Source: Alphaproteobacteria bacterium MarineAlpha5_Bin9
GTDB taxonomy: Bacteria; Pseudomonadota; Alphaproteobacteria; HIMB59; GCA-002718135
Direction: 5' to 3'
NCBI GenBank assembly: GCA_002937895.1
Contig: PTKV01000003.1
Coordinates: 1-64,000 of the forward strand
DNA: 64,000 nucleotides
The position numbers and the translations under genes were made by a program. Numbering within the stretch: position 1 is the stretch's first letter; every line of letters begins with the position of its first letter. A model generated the notes under the pieces. The model did no database searches and was not told the origin of the DNA. It saw nothing but the letters and a program-made list of their open reading frames with translations. Shown in pieces: positions 44,210 to 54,858 of the stretch.

Positions 44210-45505
44210 TTAGACAGGCAATGAAATATCAATTTTTAAACCGTTAAATTTTGATTTTTTAAGAGATATTTCTCCACCATGCGATCTAACTATATCTCTT
44301 GAAATCGTCATACCTAAGCCGCTTTCTCCTTTTAATTTATTTCTAGAAGGATCTAGTGTAAAAAATGGTTTAAAGACATCTTCATAATTCTTTTGAGGTA
44401 TTCCTGGCCCATCATCTTCTATTGTTATTAAAATATTATTTTCATTTCCATCTAGTTTTATTTCAATTTTTTTTGAATAACGAATTGAATTTTCAATCAA
44501 ATTTATAAAACATCTTCTTAACTGTAAAGGTCTTCCAGAACTTTTTATCTTTTTAAGAATATTTAATTTTATATCGATTTGATCATCTTTAATATTTTCA
44601 CATATTTCTTTCAGAAAATCATGGAAAAAAATTATTTCAATTGGATCTGGTATTTCTCCTTTAACAAAGCTTACATAGCTATCAAGCATGGCAGTCATTT
44701 CATTTATATCTGATATAAGATCCGTTTTAGTTTTTTCATTTTTAATTAATGATAATTGAAGTTTCATTCTAGTCAAAGGAGTTCTAAGATCGTGACTGAC
44801 TCCAGCTAACATATCAGTTCTTTGTTTTAAAAATCTTTTTATTCTTGTTCTCATTTGATTAAAAGCATTAGTTGTCTGCCTGATTTCTGAAGATCCAGAT
44901 TCTTTTAATTCAGGGGCATCTAATCCTCTTCCAAAAGTTTCAGCTATTATTGATAATTTTTTTAAAGGCCTTATTTGTCCTTTCATAAAAAAATATGCTA
45001 ATAATAATAAAACTACTGAAGCAAAAAACATCCATAATAAAAAAACAAAAGCTGAACCACTATAAAGTCTATCTTTGTGAACATTAATTATGAGTAAATC
45101 TTTATTATATTGAATTACAATTTTTACTCCCTGATCTAAATTATTTAAATCATAAAAAAAAGGTTTTTGAAGATCTTCTAGAGCTTGTTGTAGTCTTTCT
45201 GAAAGTATTCCTCTTTGTTTTTTAAAAGATAATAAATTTATATTTCTATTTTTTTCTATTTTAATATTCATTCTAAAATCTTCTTTAGCTATTTTGAAAG
45301 CAATGGGTTCTAAATTTTGATCAATTAACTTGATTATTACATTTATGTCTGCAACTACAGATTGTGTTAATCTTTTTGAAATAATGTTCCATGAAGTTTG
45401 ATAAAAAACTAAAGTTGTAACTAAAACAACAGTTATAGTTGGAATAAAAACTATAAATAATGATCTACCCAATAAAGTTTTTGGAATTAATAATTTTTTT
45501 TTCAT
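44210..45505 (-). CDS. EnvZ-type sensor histidine kinase
   Basis: 431 residues. Two membrane helices (about 13-33 and 150-172) flank a periplasmic sensor of roughly 115 residues, followed by a HAMP linker, the phospho-acceptor His in AGVSHDLRTPLTRMK, N-box INLIENSIRYS, and G-boxes DDGPGIP and GLGMTISRDIV. The order and H-box match EnvZ/OmpR-class kinases of alphaproteobacteria. Its response regulator is three bases upstream. In streamlined marine bacteria with few regulators this pair may control envelope or nutrient genes. Confidence 0.92.
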   Translation of the reverse strand: MKKKLLIPKTLLGRSLFIVFIPTITVVLVTTLVFYQTSWNIISKRLTQSVVADINVIIKLIDQNLEPIAFKIAKEDFRMNIKIEKNRNINLLSFKKQRGILSERLQQALEDLQKPFFYDLNNLDQGVKIVIQYNKDLLIINVHKDRLYSGSAFVFLLWMFFASVVLLLLAYFFMKGQIRPLKKLSIIAETFGRGLDAPELKESGSSEIRQTTNAFNQMRTRIKRFLKQRTDMLAGVSHDLRTPLTRMKLQLSLIKNEKTKTDLISDINEMTAMLDSYVSFVKGEIPDPIEIIFFHDFLKEICENIKDDQIDIKLNILKKIKSSGRPLQLRRCFINLIENSIRYSKKIEIKLDGNENNILITIEDDGPGIPQKNYEDVFKPFFTLDPSRNKLKGESGLGMTISRDIVRSHGGEISLKKSKFNGLKIDISLPV

Positions 45506-45508
45506 AAA

Positions 45509-46183
45509 TTATAATGTAACTAATTTATAACCTTTTCCTCTAACAGTTTTAATAAAAACAGGTCTTCTAGGATTTTTTTCAATTTTTTGTCTAAGTCTAG
45601 TTATTTGAACATCAATGTTTCTATATTCACTTTCTTCATAATTATTTTCGGCAAGTTCCTCTCTTAATACTATATCATTTTTTTTAACTATTAATTGAGA
45701 TAATAATTTACCCTCCCCCTCTGTTAAATAAACATTAATATTATTTTTTTTCAGTTGAAAAGTTTTAAGATTATATGAATATTCACCAAAAAAAATTAAC
45801 CTGTTAACATCTGCATTTTTGCTGTAAAGTTTTAATAATTTTTTTATTCTTAGATATAATTCTTCAGGTTCAAAAGGTTTTGATATGTAATCATCTGCGC
45901 CAATTTGTAAGCCCTCAATTCTATTATTAGAGTCTCCTAAGGCTGTAAGCATAATTATTGGAGTAGATGAATTTTTTTTTATAGTTTTAATCAAATTTAT
46001 ACCATCACCTGTGGGCATCATCCTATCAATTATTATTAAATCAAATATAAAAAATTTAATTAGATTCTCGCCATTTTTGTAATCATCACAATTAAAAACT
46101 CTAAATTTTTTATCTATCAAAAAATTTTCTAAAAGATCTCGTAATCTTTTATCATCATCTATTATCAGTATAGAATTACTCAT
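45509..46183 (-). CDS. OmpR-family response regulator
   Basis: 224 residues. The receiver has the acidic pair IDDDKR, phospho-acceptor Asp in IIIDRMMPTGDG, and the conserved Lys in ISKPFEPEE. The DNA-binding winged helix (about 130-224) ends with IKTVRGKGYKLV. Paired with the kinase that follows. The 134-base gap to the divergent ilvE is the likely place for its promoter; a TTGACA at 46247-46252 faces ilvE, but its -10 is poor. Confidence 0.94.
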   Translation of the reverse strand: MSNSILIIDDDKRLRDLLENFLIDKKFRVFNCDDYKNGENLIKFFIFDLIIIDRMMPTGDGINLIKTIKKNSSTPIIMLTALGDSNNRIEGLQIGADDYISKPFEPEELYLRIKKLLKLYSKNADVNRLIFFGEYSYNLKTFQLKKNNINVYLTEGEGKLLSQLIVKKNDIVLREELAENNYEESEYRNIDVQITRLRQKIEKNPRRPVFIKTVRGKGYKLVTL

Positions 46184-46317
46184 TAAAATAAACCTATGTA
46201 TTTAGTTATAATTATAATTTCATATATATATTTTGATTCAAGCATATTGACACAATTATGTATCACTGATAGTTCAAAGTCATCAAAAAAATAACTATTG
46301 TTTAATTTATTGATCAT

Positions 46318-47202
46318 ATGAATAAATCATTTGCGGACAGAGAAGGTTGGATTTGGCTAAATGGAGCGATGATTCCATGGAGAGAAGCAAAAACTCATGT
46401 TATTAATCAAGGCTTACATTATGCAAGTTCAGTTTTTGAAGGAGAAAGAGCTTATAATGGTATAATTTTTAAATCAAAAGAACATACTGAGCGTTTATTT
46501 AAATCTGCTGAAATTATTGGAATTAAAATTCCTTATTCTCTTGAAGAAATTATGGATGCTAAAAATCAATTGATAAAAAAAATGAATTACCAAAATTGTT
46601 ATGTAAGACCAGTTGTTTGGAGAGGATCTAAGCAAATGGGATTGTCTACTTCTATGGCGGATGTAAATGTATCTATAGCTGTTTGGGATGATTGGTCTAG
46701 TTATTTTAAAATTAGTGATAGACTAGAAGGGTTAAAATTAATTACATCTCCTTGGAAAAAACCTTCACCAGAAACTTCTCCTCATCAATCAAAATCTTCA
46801 GGGCCATATATAATATGTACACTGTCTAAAGAATTCGCTGAGCAAAAAGGTTATCATGATGCTCTAATGCTAGATTACAGAAACTATGTCGCAGAAGGGA
46901 CAGGAGCAAATATATTTTTTATCAAAGAAAACAATATTTACACACCTATACCAGATTGTTTTTTGAACGGAATTACAAGACAAACTGTCATTGAAATGGT
47001 TAAATCTCAAGGTTTTAATTTAATCGAAAAACATATTTTGCCAGATGAAATAGAAAAATATGAAGAAGCTTTTTTAACAGGAACCGCAGCTGAAATAACA
47101 CCAATAAAATCAATAGATAAAATAAATTTTGCTACAGGTAAGAATACTATTTCTTTTAAACTTATGAATGACTTTACTAATTTAGTTAATTCATCAAAAT
47201 AA
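46318..47202 (+). CDS. ilvE: Branched-chain amino-acid aminotransferase
   Basis: Fold-type IV PLP transaminase acting on Val, Ile and Leu. The start WIWLNGAMIPWREAK, the VFEGERAYNG motif and the PLP Lys in SPHQSKSSGPYI-like segment (near residue 160) are present, with ALMLDYRNYVAEGTGANIFF carrying the cofactor contacts. 294 residues, the usual length. Converges with moaE, three bases between the stops. Confidence 0.93.
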   Translation: MNKSFADREGWIWLNGAMIPWREAKTHVINQGLHYASSVFEGERAYNGIIFKSKEHTERLFKSAEIIGIKIPYSLEEIMDAKNQLIKKMNYQNCYVRPVVWRGSKQMGLSTSMADVNVSIAVWDDWSSYFKISDRLEGLKLITSPWKKPSPETSPHQSKSSGPYIICTLSKEFAEQKGYHDALMLDYRNYVAEGTGANIFFIKENNIYTPIPDCFLNGITRQTVIEMVKSQGFNLIEKHILPDEIEKYEEAFLTGTAAEITPIKSIDKINFATGKNTISFKLMNDFTNLVNSSK

Positions 47203-47205
47203 AAT

Positions 47206-47610
47206 TTACAACCATTTATATTTTTTATTGTAATATTCTTTTTTCCAGAAAGGCGCATCTTTTTTTAAATAATTCATTATATAATTGCATGCTTCAAAAC
47301 TATCTTTACGATGGGAAGAAAATACAGCGACAAGAACTATTTTATCATTTATATTAAGTTTTCCATATCTATGGATGATTAGAGTATCAATTAAATTCCA
47401 TTTTTTTTTAGCTTTTAAACATATTGTATCTAGAGTTTTAATAGCCATATCTTTATAAACTTCTAATTCTATAAACTTTACTTTTTGATTTTCATTAACA
47501 TTTCTTACATTGCCTAAAAAAATTGATGTAGCACCAATATTAGAGTAATTTAATTTAATTTTTTTTATTTCAATATCAATATTAAAATCTTTTTTTTGTA
47601 TTTTTATCAT
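47206..47610 (-). CDS. moaE: Molybdopterin synthase catalytic subunit MoaE
   Basis: Large subunit of molybdopterin synthase, which sulfurates precursor Z. GATSIFLGNVR near the N-terminus, IHRYGKLNINDKIVLVAVFSSHR and the catalytic Lys in WKKEYY near the end fit the family. 134 residues. Its start overlaps the moaD stop by one base. Implies that molybdoenzymes are made. Confidence 0.94.
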   Translation of the reverse strand: MIKIQKKDFNIDIEIKKIKLNYSNIGATSIFLGNVRNVNENQKVKFIELEVYKDMAIKTLDTICLKAKKKWNLIDTLIIHRYGKLNINDKIVLVAVFSSHRKDSFEACNYIMNYLKKDAPFWKKEYYNKKYKWL

Positions 47611-47858
47611 TATCCTCCGCTAACTTGAGGGAAAAAAGCAATTTCATCATTTTGATTTAACTTAATATTTATATTAGTATATTTAAGATTTATAGCAACT
47701 CTGATTAAATTTTTTTCTTCAAAATGAATTTTTAGTTTAGGATATTTCTTAATTATAAATTTTTTTAATGATTTTACATCTTTTAAATTTACATTTTTAA
47801 TTATTTCTTGATCTTTTCCAGTAATATTTTTAAGCCAAGCAAAATAAATTATTTTCAT
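47610..47858 (-). CDS. moaD: Molybdopterin synthase sulfur carrier MoaD
   Basis: 82-residue ubiquitin-fold sulfur carrier. It ends in the obligatory Gly-Gly (PQVSGG), the site of thiocarboxylate formation, preceded by the typical DEIAFFPQVSGG strand. Overlaps pgsA by four bases, and pairs with MoaE. Confidence 0.94.
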   Translation of the reverse strand: MKIIYFAWLKNITGKDQEIIKNVNLKDVKSLKKFIIKKYPKLKIHFEEKNLIRVAINLKYTNINIKLNQNDEIAFFPQVSGG

Positions 47859-48406
47859 TCTAAATGTTTAATACCTGATTTTAAATAATCAAACCCTGTA
47901 TATAAAGTTAAAAGACCTGCGATCCACAGAGCTATTTTACCTAAAAATAATATAGGAACAAGAGTTATGTCTGCTTCACTTAAGATTAATATTCCAACTG
48001 CTATTAATTGTAAGGAGGTTTTAAATTTAGCAATTTTAGAAACAGGAACACTTATTTTAATTCCAGCTAGAAATTCTCTTAAACCTGAAACTGCTATTTC
48101 TCTTAGCAAAATAATTAAAGCAGGGATTATATCTAAACCATCTATTACTCCCTTTGAAGTTAGTATAAGTATTACCGCAGAGACTAATAATTTATCAGCA
48201 ATTGGATCAAGAAAAGTTCCTAAGTCAGAAATTTCTTTTCTTATTCTGGCTATATAACCATCAAAAAAATCTGTAATACCTGCTAAGCAAAACAAAATGA
48301 ATGCCAACCAACCAGAAAAAGGATCTTTTAAATAAATCAACAAAACTATTAAAGGAATCACCAATATTCTTAAAATAGTAAGTAAATTTGAAATATTCAT
48401 TTTCAT
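47855..48406 (-). CDS. pgsA: CDP-diacylglycerol-glycerol-3-phosphate 3-phosphatidyltransferase
   Basis: Makes phosphatidylglycerol phosphate, the precursor of PG and cardiolipin. The CDP-alcohol phosphotransferase motif D-G-x2-A-R-x8-G-x3-D-x3-D is seen in FFDGYIARIRKEISDLGTFLDPIADK. About four to five membrane segments, 183 residues. Two ATGs six bases apart could start it. The order uvrC-pgsA-moaD-moaE is common in alphaproteobacteria. Confidence 0.94.
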   Translation of the reverse strand: MKMNISNLLTILRILVIPLIVLLIYLKDPFSGWLAFILFCLAGITDFFDGYIARIRKEISDLGTFLDPIADKLLVSAVILILTSKGVIDGLDIIPALIILLREIAVSGLREFLAGIKISVPVSKIAKFKTSLQLIAVGILILSEADITLVPILFLGKIALWIAGLLTLYTGFDYLKSGIKHLE

Positions 48407-48433
48407 GATTATATTTTTTATCTGATATAATAT

Positions 48434-50344
48434 TTAATGGCTATTAAAAAAACCATATATTTGATTTGCAATTTCATTATTTATTCCTTTAACTTTACTT
48501 ATTTCAGTAAATGACGCTTCCTTTATTGCCTGAAATGAACCAAAATGATTTATCAATGCTTTTTTTCTTCTTGGCCCTATCCCTTTTATTTCTTCAAATA
48601 TGGATTTTTTTATATTTTTATCTCTTCTTTTTCTGTGAGAATTTATTGCAAATCTATGAGCTTCATCTCTTATTCTTTGAATAAAAAATAAAAGCTCATC
48701 ATTTGGTTTTAAAATTATTTGATCATTTTTTGTATGGATGATTTCTCTTCCAGAATTTCTTTTTACACCCTTAGCCACAGCTAATAATGATATAGAATTT
48801 AATTTATATCTTTTAATAATTTTGTTAGCAGAATTTAAATGCCCTTTTCCTCCATCGATTATTATTATATCTGGTAGATTATTGAATCCTTCATCATTAA
48901 TTTTTTTCAATCTTCTATCCAAAACTTCTTCAATCATATAATAATCATTAATTTTAGAGATGTTTTTGCCATTATTTTTGAATTTAATATTAAATTTTCT
49001 ATAATTTTTATTATTAAAACCTTCTTGATCAACTACTATCATTACTCCTACAGGTTGATTGCCAAAAGTATGACTATTATCATAAACTTCTATACGCTTT
49101 GGAATAACTTCTAATGATAGAAAATTTTTTATCATATTCATGGATTTTATGTGATTATCTAAACTATTCTTTTTAATTTTTAAATTTTCTAGAGCATTTT
49201 TTTCTGCAAGTTTAATGTGTTTATTTTTCTCACCAGATTTTGGATTAAAAATTGTTAATTTATTTGAATTTTTTTTATTTAATAAATTTTCTACATTCTT
49301 AAAATATTTATTATCTAAATTAATTAATATTTTAGGTGGAGGCTCTTTATCTTCATAGAATTGAAATAAAAAAGATTCTAATATCTCATATTCATTTGCA
49401 TCTATTTCATGTAATGGAAAAAAACTTTTATTACCATAATTACTTCCATTACGATAAAACATTCCATGAACACAACTTTTATTTTCATGAGCTTTTATAG
49501 CAAATATATCTATATTTCTCATATCCTTTATATATACGGATTGATATTTTTGAATTTGATTAATAGATTTAATTCTATCTCTTAGTTTTGCTGCTTCTTC
49601 AAAATTTTTATTTTTACTTGCTTCTTTCATCATAGAGAATAGTTTTTTTTCAATTTTTTTTGTATTTCCTAATAAAAATTTCTTTGAGTCCTGTAAACTT
49701 TCCAAATATTTTTTCTTAGATATATAATTTACACAAGGAGCACTGCATCTTTTAATATCATATAATAAACATGGTCTTGATCTATTTTTAAAAATAGAAT
49801 CTGAACAACTTCTTAATAAAAAAATTTTTTGAAGAGAAACAATTGTAAAATCTGCAATTGAAGGAGAAACAAATGGGCCATAATAATCTGCTTTAAGTTT
49901 TTTTGGCCCTCTATATTTTTGTACTCTTGGAATTTCATGTTGTTTATTAATTATAACGTAAGGGAAAGATTTATCATCTCTTAAAATAATGTTAAATCTA
50001 GGTTTAAATCTTTTAATTAAATTACATTCTAATAATAAAGCTTCTATTTCTGTATTTGTAACAAAAACATTTACATTTTTTGTTAGTCCAACCATTCTTT
50101 GTAATCTTCTAGTCAAATTATTAATTGAAGAATAATTTTTTAGTCTATTAGAGAGGTTTTTAGCCTTTCCAATATATAGTATTTCTCCATTTTTTGACTC
50201 CATTTGATAAACGCCTGATTTTTTGGGAGCTATTTTTGAAAAATGCCTAATTATATCTTGACCTTTATAATTGTGGAATATTATATTTTTATTATGAAGA
50301 TCCTCTGAATACTTTTGATCCGATATTTTTTTTAATTTAATCAT
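48434..50344 (-). CDS. uvrC: Excinuclease ABC subunit C
   Basis: Dual-incision nuclease of nucleotide excision repair. The GIY-YIG domain begins SGVYQMESKNGEILYIGKAKNLSNRL (about residues 43-70), then the Cys-rich middle (CLLYDIKRCSAPC), a UVR helix pair (about 235-270), the RNase H-like nuclease (VYDNSHTFGNQPVGVMIV with the catalytic Asp, then IIIDGGKGHL) and tandem helix-hairpin-helix at the end. 636 residues, normal, with about 35 extra residues before the GIY domain, common in this class. Confidence 0.96.
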   Translation of the reverse strand: MIKLKKISDQKYSEDLHNKNIIFHNYKGQDIIRHFSKIAPKKSGVYQMESKNGEILYIGKAKNLSNRLKNYSSINNLTRRLQRMVGLTKNVNVFVTNTEIEALLLECNLIKRFKPRFNIILRDDKSFPYVIINKQHEIPRVQKYRGPKKLKADYYGPFVSPSIADFTIVSLQKIFLLRSCSDSIFKNRSRPCLLYDIKRCSAPCVNYISKKKYLESLQDSKKFLLGNTKKIEKKLFSMMKEASKNKNFEEAAKLRDRIKSINQIQKYQSVYIKDMRNIDIFAIKAHENKSCVHGMFYRNGSNYGNKSFFPLHEIDANEYEILESFLFQFYEDKEPPPKILINLDNKYFKNVENLLNKKNSNKLTIFNPKSGEKNKHIKLAEKNALENLKIKKNSLDNHIKSMNMIKNFLSLEVIPKRIEVYDNSHTFGNQPVGVMIVVDQEGFNNKNYRKFNIKFKNNGKNISKINDYYMIEEVLDRRLKKINDEGFNNLPDIIIIDGGKGHLNSANKIIKRYKLNSISLLAVAKGVKRNSGREIIHTKNDQIILKPNDELLFFIQRIRDEAHRFAINSHRKRRDKNIKKSIFEEIKGIGPRRKKALINHFGSFQAIKEASFTEISKVKGINNEIANQIYGFFNSH

Positions 50345-50437
50345 ATCTTTTCAAGTAGATTGTTATTAAATAATAATATAATTCAAATAAATAATAATTC
50401 ATTTAATATTATTTATTTATTATATAATAGGTTTTTT

Positions 50438-52204
50438 ATGGCTAAAATGACAACAGAAGAAGCTTTCATAAAAGTTCTTCAAATGCACGGAATAAAGCAT
50501 GCTTTTGGGATAATTGGTTCAGCTTTTATGCCAATTTCTGATCTTTTTCCTAGAGCAGGTATTACCTTTTGGGATGTTGCCCATGAATCCAATGGAGGAT
50601 TAATTTGCGATGGTTATACTAGAGCTACAGGTAAAATAGCCATGTGTATTGCTCAAAACGGACCTGGAGTTACTGGATTTGTAACTCCCATAAAAACAGC
50701 TTATTGGAATCATACTCCAATGTTGTTAGTAACTCCTCAAGCTGCAAACAAAACAATTGGACAAGGTGGATTTCAAGAAATGCCACAATTGAATTTATTT
50801 AAAGATTGTGTTGTATATCAGGAAGAAGTTAGAGATCCTTCCCGAATGGCAGAAGTTTTAAATAGAGTTATTGAAAAAGCAATTAGAGGTTCTGCTCCTG
50901 CTCAAATTAACATACCTAGAGACATGTGGACACAAGTTATTGATATAGAATTACCATCCATTATAAGAATGGAAAGAAGTTCAGGAGGTGCAAATGCTAT
51001 TTTAGAAGCATCTAAGATTTTGTCTGATTCTAAATTTCCAGTAATTTTATCAGGTGCAGGAGTAATTTTAGCAGATGCTATTGAAGACTGTAAAAAATTG
51101 GCTGAAAGGCTAGATGCACCTGTTGCTTGCGGATATCAACATAATGATAGTTTTCCTGGAAGCCATCCTTTAGCTGTGGGACCACTAGGATATAATGGTT
51201 CAAAGGCTGCAATGGAAATTATTTCAAAAGCTGATGTAGTTTTAGCTTTAGGAACAAGATTAAACCCCTTCTCAACTTTACCTGGATACGGAATTGATTA
51301 TTGGCCAAAGAAAGCTAAGATAATTCAAGTTGATATTAATTCTGATAGAATAGGTTTAGCAAAAAAAATTGATGTAGGCATTTGTGGAGATGCAAAATTA
51401 GTTGCTCAACAATTATTATTAAAGTTATCTTCAAATGCAGGTAATTTTGATAGAGAAAAAAGAAAAGCTTTTATTCATCAAGCTAAATCATCTTGGCTAC
51501 AAACTTTAACAAGTTTAGATCATGAAGAAGATGATCCAGGTACTTCATGGAATAAAGACTCAAGAGAGAAAGATCCCAATTTGATTTCACCAAGAATGGC
51601 CTGGAGAGCTATTCAAGCTGGATTGCCTAAGGATGTAATTATTTCAAGTGATATTGGGAATAACTGTGCTATCGGTAATGCATATCCGACTTTTGAAAAA
51701 GGACGAAAATATCTGGCACCAGGACTTTTTGGTCCCTGCGGTTATGGTTTTCCAGCTATTACAGGAGCTAAAATAGGGTGTCCAAATACACCAGTAGTTG
51801 GGTTCGCCGGGGATGGAGCTTTTGGAATATCAATGTCTGAAATGTCATCTATGAATCGAAAAGAATGGCCTAATATTACGATGGTAATTTTTAGAAATTT
51901 TCAATGGGGAGCTGAAAAAAGAAATTCTATACTTTGGTATAATAATAATTTTGTAGGAACAGAATTGGATACTCAATTAAGTTTTGCTAAAATTGCTGAA
52001 GCTTGCGGTTTTAAAGGGGTTATAGTTAAAACTAGTGAGGATTTAACCGATGCTATTAAAATTTCATGTGCAGAGCAACAAAAAGGTATAACAACTTTTA
52101 TTGAGGTTATTCTTAATCAGGAGCTTGGTGAACCATTTAGAAGAGACGCTATGAAAAAACCAGTAACTGTCGCTGGTATAAACTTATCTGATATGAAAAA
52201 TTAA
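50438..52204 (+). CDS. xsc: Sulfoacetaldehyde acetyltransferase
   Basis: ThDP enzyme that converts sulfoacetaldehyde and phosphate to acetyl phosphate and sulfite, the desulfonation step in taurine and isethionate use. It begins [30 protein letters not shown] and keeps the family features [28 protein letters not shown] and [17 protein letters not shown], the ThDP/Mg motif. I start at the ATG at 50438 rather than an upstream ATG that would add 26 hydrophobic, unconserved residues. 588 residues. No taurine transporter or transaminase is near, so substrate supply is encoded elsewhere. Its stop interlocks with the GMC gene. Confidence 0.95.
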   Translation: MAKMTTEEAFIKVLQMHGIKHAFGIIGSAFMPISDLFPRAGITFWDVAHESNGGLICDGYTRATGKIAMCIAQNGPGVTGFVTPIKTAYWNHTPMLLVTPQAANKTIGQGGFQEMPQLNLFKDCVVYQEEVRDPSRMAEVLNRVIEKAIRGSAPAQINIPRDMWTQVIDIELPSIIRMERSSGGANAILEASKILSDSKFPVILSGAGVILADAIEDCKKLAERLDAPVACGYQHNDSFPGSHPLAVGPLGYNGSKAAMEIISKADVVLALGTRLNPFSTLPGYGIDYWPKKAKIIQVDINSDRIGLAKKIDVGICGDAKLVAQQLLLKLSSNAGNFDREKRKAFIHQAKSSWLQTLTSLDHEEDDPGTSWNKDSREKDPNLISPRMAWRAIQAGLPKDVIISSDIGNNCAIGNAYPTFEKGRKYLAPGLFGPCGYGFPAITGAKIGCPNTPVVGFAGDGAFGISMSEMSSMNRKEWPNITMVIFRNFQWGAEKRNSILWYNNNFVGTELDTQLSFAKIAEACGFKGVIVKTSEDLTDAIKISCAEQQKGITTFIEVILNQELGEPFRRDAMKKPVTVAGINLSDMKN

Positions 52205-53802
52205 TTTTTTTGACCAGCTAAAATCATATCTGCTGCTTTTTCCGCTATCATTATTGTTGGAGCATTTGTATTACCTGATGTTATATGTGGCATTATAGAA
52301 GCGTCAACTATTCTTAGATTTTCAATCCCATGAACAAGAAGACGATCATTGACAACTGAATAATTGTCTTTGCCCATTTTACAACTACCAACGGGATGAA
52401 ATACTGTATTTGCGTATTTTCCAAGTTCTTTAAGAGTTTCATCATCATTCAAATTAATTCCAGGCCTCATTTCTAAAGGTTCAAATTTTTTAAATGCATT
52501 TGAATTCAAAACTATATCCCTAACAATTTTAATTGATTTTAAAGCTACAATTTTGTCTTGATCTGTAGACAAATAATTCATAGTTATTAGAGGATCTTCT
52601 CTTGAATCACTATTTAAAATAGAAATATTTCCTCTACTAGTGGGTCTTAAATTACATACAGTAGGAGTAAAAGCAGGGAATTTATGAAGAGAAGTGCCGC
52701 CTAATTTGTCTGTACTCATGGGAGCAACATGAAATTGTATATTAGGAGTTTCATATGAAGAATCACTTTTTGTAAAACCACAAAGTTGACTAGCTCCCAT
52801 TGTCATTGGACCAGATCTAAAAAATAAATATTCTAAACCAACTAACAATTTTCTAAAATTACTGTGATAAAGTTGATTAAGTGTATAAATATTTTTAATC
52901 TTATAAACTGGTCTCAGCATTAAATGATCTTGAAGATTTTTTCCAACACCAACTAAGTCTTTAACTACTTCAATATTTTTAGATTTAAGAAATTCTCCTG
53001 AACCTATTCCTGAAACTTGAAGTATCTGAGGAGAAGATATTGAGCCAGATGAAAGAATGATTTCTTTGTTACATTTTATTTTTTTTATTTCATTGTTTTG
53101 CCAATATTCCACTCCCACGGCTTTCTTTTGGTTAAAAATAATTTTTTTTGTATGGGCATTAGTGATTATTTTTAAATTCTTTCTTTTTTTTATTGGATTA
53201 AGATATCCTACAGCTGTGCTGCAGCGTAATCCATTTTTTTCAGTAACATGAAAGTATCCACAGCCTTCATTATTGCCTTTATTAAAGTCATTGCTTCGAG
53301 GAATTCCTTTTTCTTCTGCTGCATCAATAAAAACATCTAATAATTTTAATTTTATCCTTTGTTTACTTACAGAAAGAGGGCCACCAGATCCGTGAAATTC
53401 ACTTTCACCCAATTCAAAATTCTCTGCTTTTTTAAAATATGGAAGCACATCATCCCACCCCCATCCTGTATTTCCTAATTGCCTCCAATGATCGTAGTCA
53501 TTAGATTGACCTCTTATATACAACAATCCATTAATCGAAGAACTTCCCCCTAATACTTTACCTCTAGGGTAATTCATTCTTCTTCCATTAAGACCTCGAT
53601 CACTCTGAATTTTAAAACACCAGTCAACTTTGGGATTGTGCATGGTTTTAAGATATCCAACTGGTATGTGAATCCAAGGATATGTATCTTTTCCACCTGC
53701 TTCTATAAGTAGAATTTTATTGTTTTTGTTAGTTGATAATCTATTAGCTAATACACATCCAGCTGATCCAGCCCCAATTATTATATAGTCAAATTCATCC
53801 AT
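52201..53802 (-). CDS. GMC-family oxidoreductase, choline dehydrogenase type
   Basis: 533-residue FAD enzyme. The Rossmann start [22 protein letters not shown] signature 1 ([20 protein letters not shown]), signature 2 ([17 protein letters not shown]) and the C-terminal catalytic segment with [10 protein letters not shown] and [11 protein letters not shown] are all intact. Closest in feel to choline dehydrogenase (BetA), which oxidises choline to betaine aldehyde; other alcohol dehydrogenases of the family cannot be excluded. A betaine-pathway reading is supported by the nearby aldehyde dehydrogenase and BHMT-like genes. Confidence 0.88.
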   Translation of the reverse strand: MDEFDYIIIGAGSAGCVLANRLSTNKNNKILLIEAGGKDTYPWIHIPVGYLKTMHNPKVDWCFKIQSDRGLNGRRMNYPRGKVLGGSSSINGLLYIRGQSNDYDHWRQLGNTGWGWDDVLPYFKKAENFELGESEFHGSGGPLSVSKQRIKLKLLDVFIDAAEEKGIPRSNDFNKGNNEGCGYFHVTEKNGLRCSTAVGYLNPIKKRKNLKIITNAHTKKIIFNQKKAVGVEYWQNNEIKKIKCNKEIILSSGSISSPQILQVSGIGSGEFLKSKNIEVVKDLVGVGKNLQDHLMLRPVYKIKNIYTLNQLYHSNFRKLLVGLEYLFFRSGPMTMGASQLCGFTKSDSSYETPNIQFHVAPMSTDKLGGTSLHKFPAFTPTVCNLRPTSRGNISILNSDSREDPLITMNYLSTDQDKIVALKSIKIVRDIVLNSNAFKKFEPLEMRPGINLNDDETLKELGKYANTVFHPVGSCKMGKDNYSVVNDRLLVHGIENLRIVDASIMPHITSGNTNAPTIMIAEKAADMILAGQKN

Positions 53803-53845
53803 TTTAATTTATAGTTATATAATTAAATAAATTAATTATTTTTTT

Positions 53846-54826
53846 GTGTATATAATTTTATTTTTTATTGTTGCTGGAATTTTAGGTTTAGGTATTGGGG
53901 CTGAGCTAATTGTTAGAAACTCTATTAATTTAGCAAAAAAATATAAAATAAGTGGTTATTTTATAGGATTTACTGTGATTGCTCTAGGCACAAGTTTGCC
54001 AGAGCTAGCAGCAAGTATTCAAGCTTTAAATATAGCAAACAGTATAGGAATTGCATTAGGAAATATTATTGGTTCAAATATAGCTAATATTCTTTTAATC
54101 TTAGGAGTAGTTTCAATAATTAGTCCTATATCTTTTTCTCAAGATAAAGGACAAAAGAATCAAACTTTAATAGTTCTTATTCTTACAATATTTTCCTCAC
54201 TAATCTTTTATATAGTTTTAAATAATAATAATTTAAATTCTAATTTATTTGCTTTTATTTTAATTTTATTTTTTTTATTTTTTTTATATTTTCAATATAT
54301 TAATGAAAGATCAAATAATAATGTTATACAAACTAATAAAACATATTCACAGTTTATTTCATACTTTTTTTTAATATTAGGTTTTATATCTTTATATTAT
54401 GGATCAAAGTATTTTATCTTAGGTTCCAAGGAGTTAGCTATTTCTTTTAATATCTCAGACTCTATTATTGGATTAACATTAGTTGCTTTTGGAACGTCTT
54501 TACCTGAATTAGCTACCGGGATAGTCGCAGCAATAAGAAAGCAATCAAGTTTAGCAGTTGGTACTATTTTAGGATCTAATATATATAATATAGTAGGAAT
54601 ATTTGCAGTAATACTTTTTTTGAATACAGAACAAATAGGTAATTCTATTATTTTGATAACTAATATTTTTATTATGATAGCGGTAACTTTTATTTTTGTA
54701 TTTAAAGTTAGATTTGGATTAAAAAAATTAAATATTCAGGCTTTTCATTTAGGAAAAACAAGTGGTTTATTTTTTTTGCTTTTATATGTTCTATATACAA
54801 TATATAATTATTTTCAAATAAATTAA
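53846..54826 (+). CDS. Sodium/calcium antiporter (CaCA family)
   Basis: 326-residue membrane protein with about ten helices and two inverted alpha-repeats: FTVIALGTSLPELAASI ... GNIIGSNIANILLILG in the first half and LTLVAFGTSLPELATGI ... GTILGSNIYNIVGIF in the second. These glutamate- and asparagine-containing repeats bind the cation in YrbG/Mj NCX-type exchangers. It starts with GTG at 53846. Ion may be Ca2+ or another cation, driven by Na+ or H+; sodium fits a marine cell. Confidence 0.9.
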   Translation: MYIILFFIVAGILGLGIGAELIVRNSINLAKKYKISGYFIGFTVIALGTSLPELAASIQALNIANSIGIALGNIIGSNIANILLILGVVSIISPISFSQDKGQKNQTLIVLILTIFSSLIFYIVLNNNNLNSNLFAFILILFFLFFLYFQYINERSNNNVIQTNKTYSQFISYFFLILGFISLYYGSKYFILGSKELAISFNISDSIIGLTLVAFGTSLPELATGIVAAIRKQSSLAVGTILGSNIYNIVGIFAVILFLNTEQIGNSIILITNIFIMIAVTFIFVFKVRFGLKKLNIQAFHLGKTSGLFFLLLYVLYTIYNYFQIN

Positions 54827-54858
54827 AAATATTTAAATTAAAATAATGATGTTTTATT

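Noticed and set aside
50360..50437. N-terminal extension of Xsc from an upstream ATG
   Set aside because: The extra 26 residues are Ile/Asn/Leu-rich, encoded by intergenic-like AT DNA, and precede the conserved MAKMTTEEA start.
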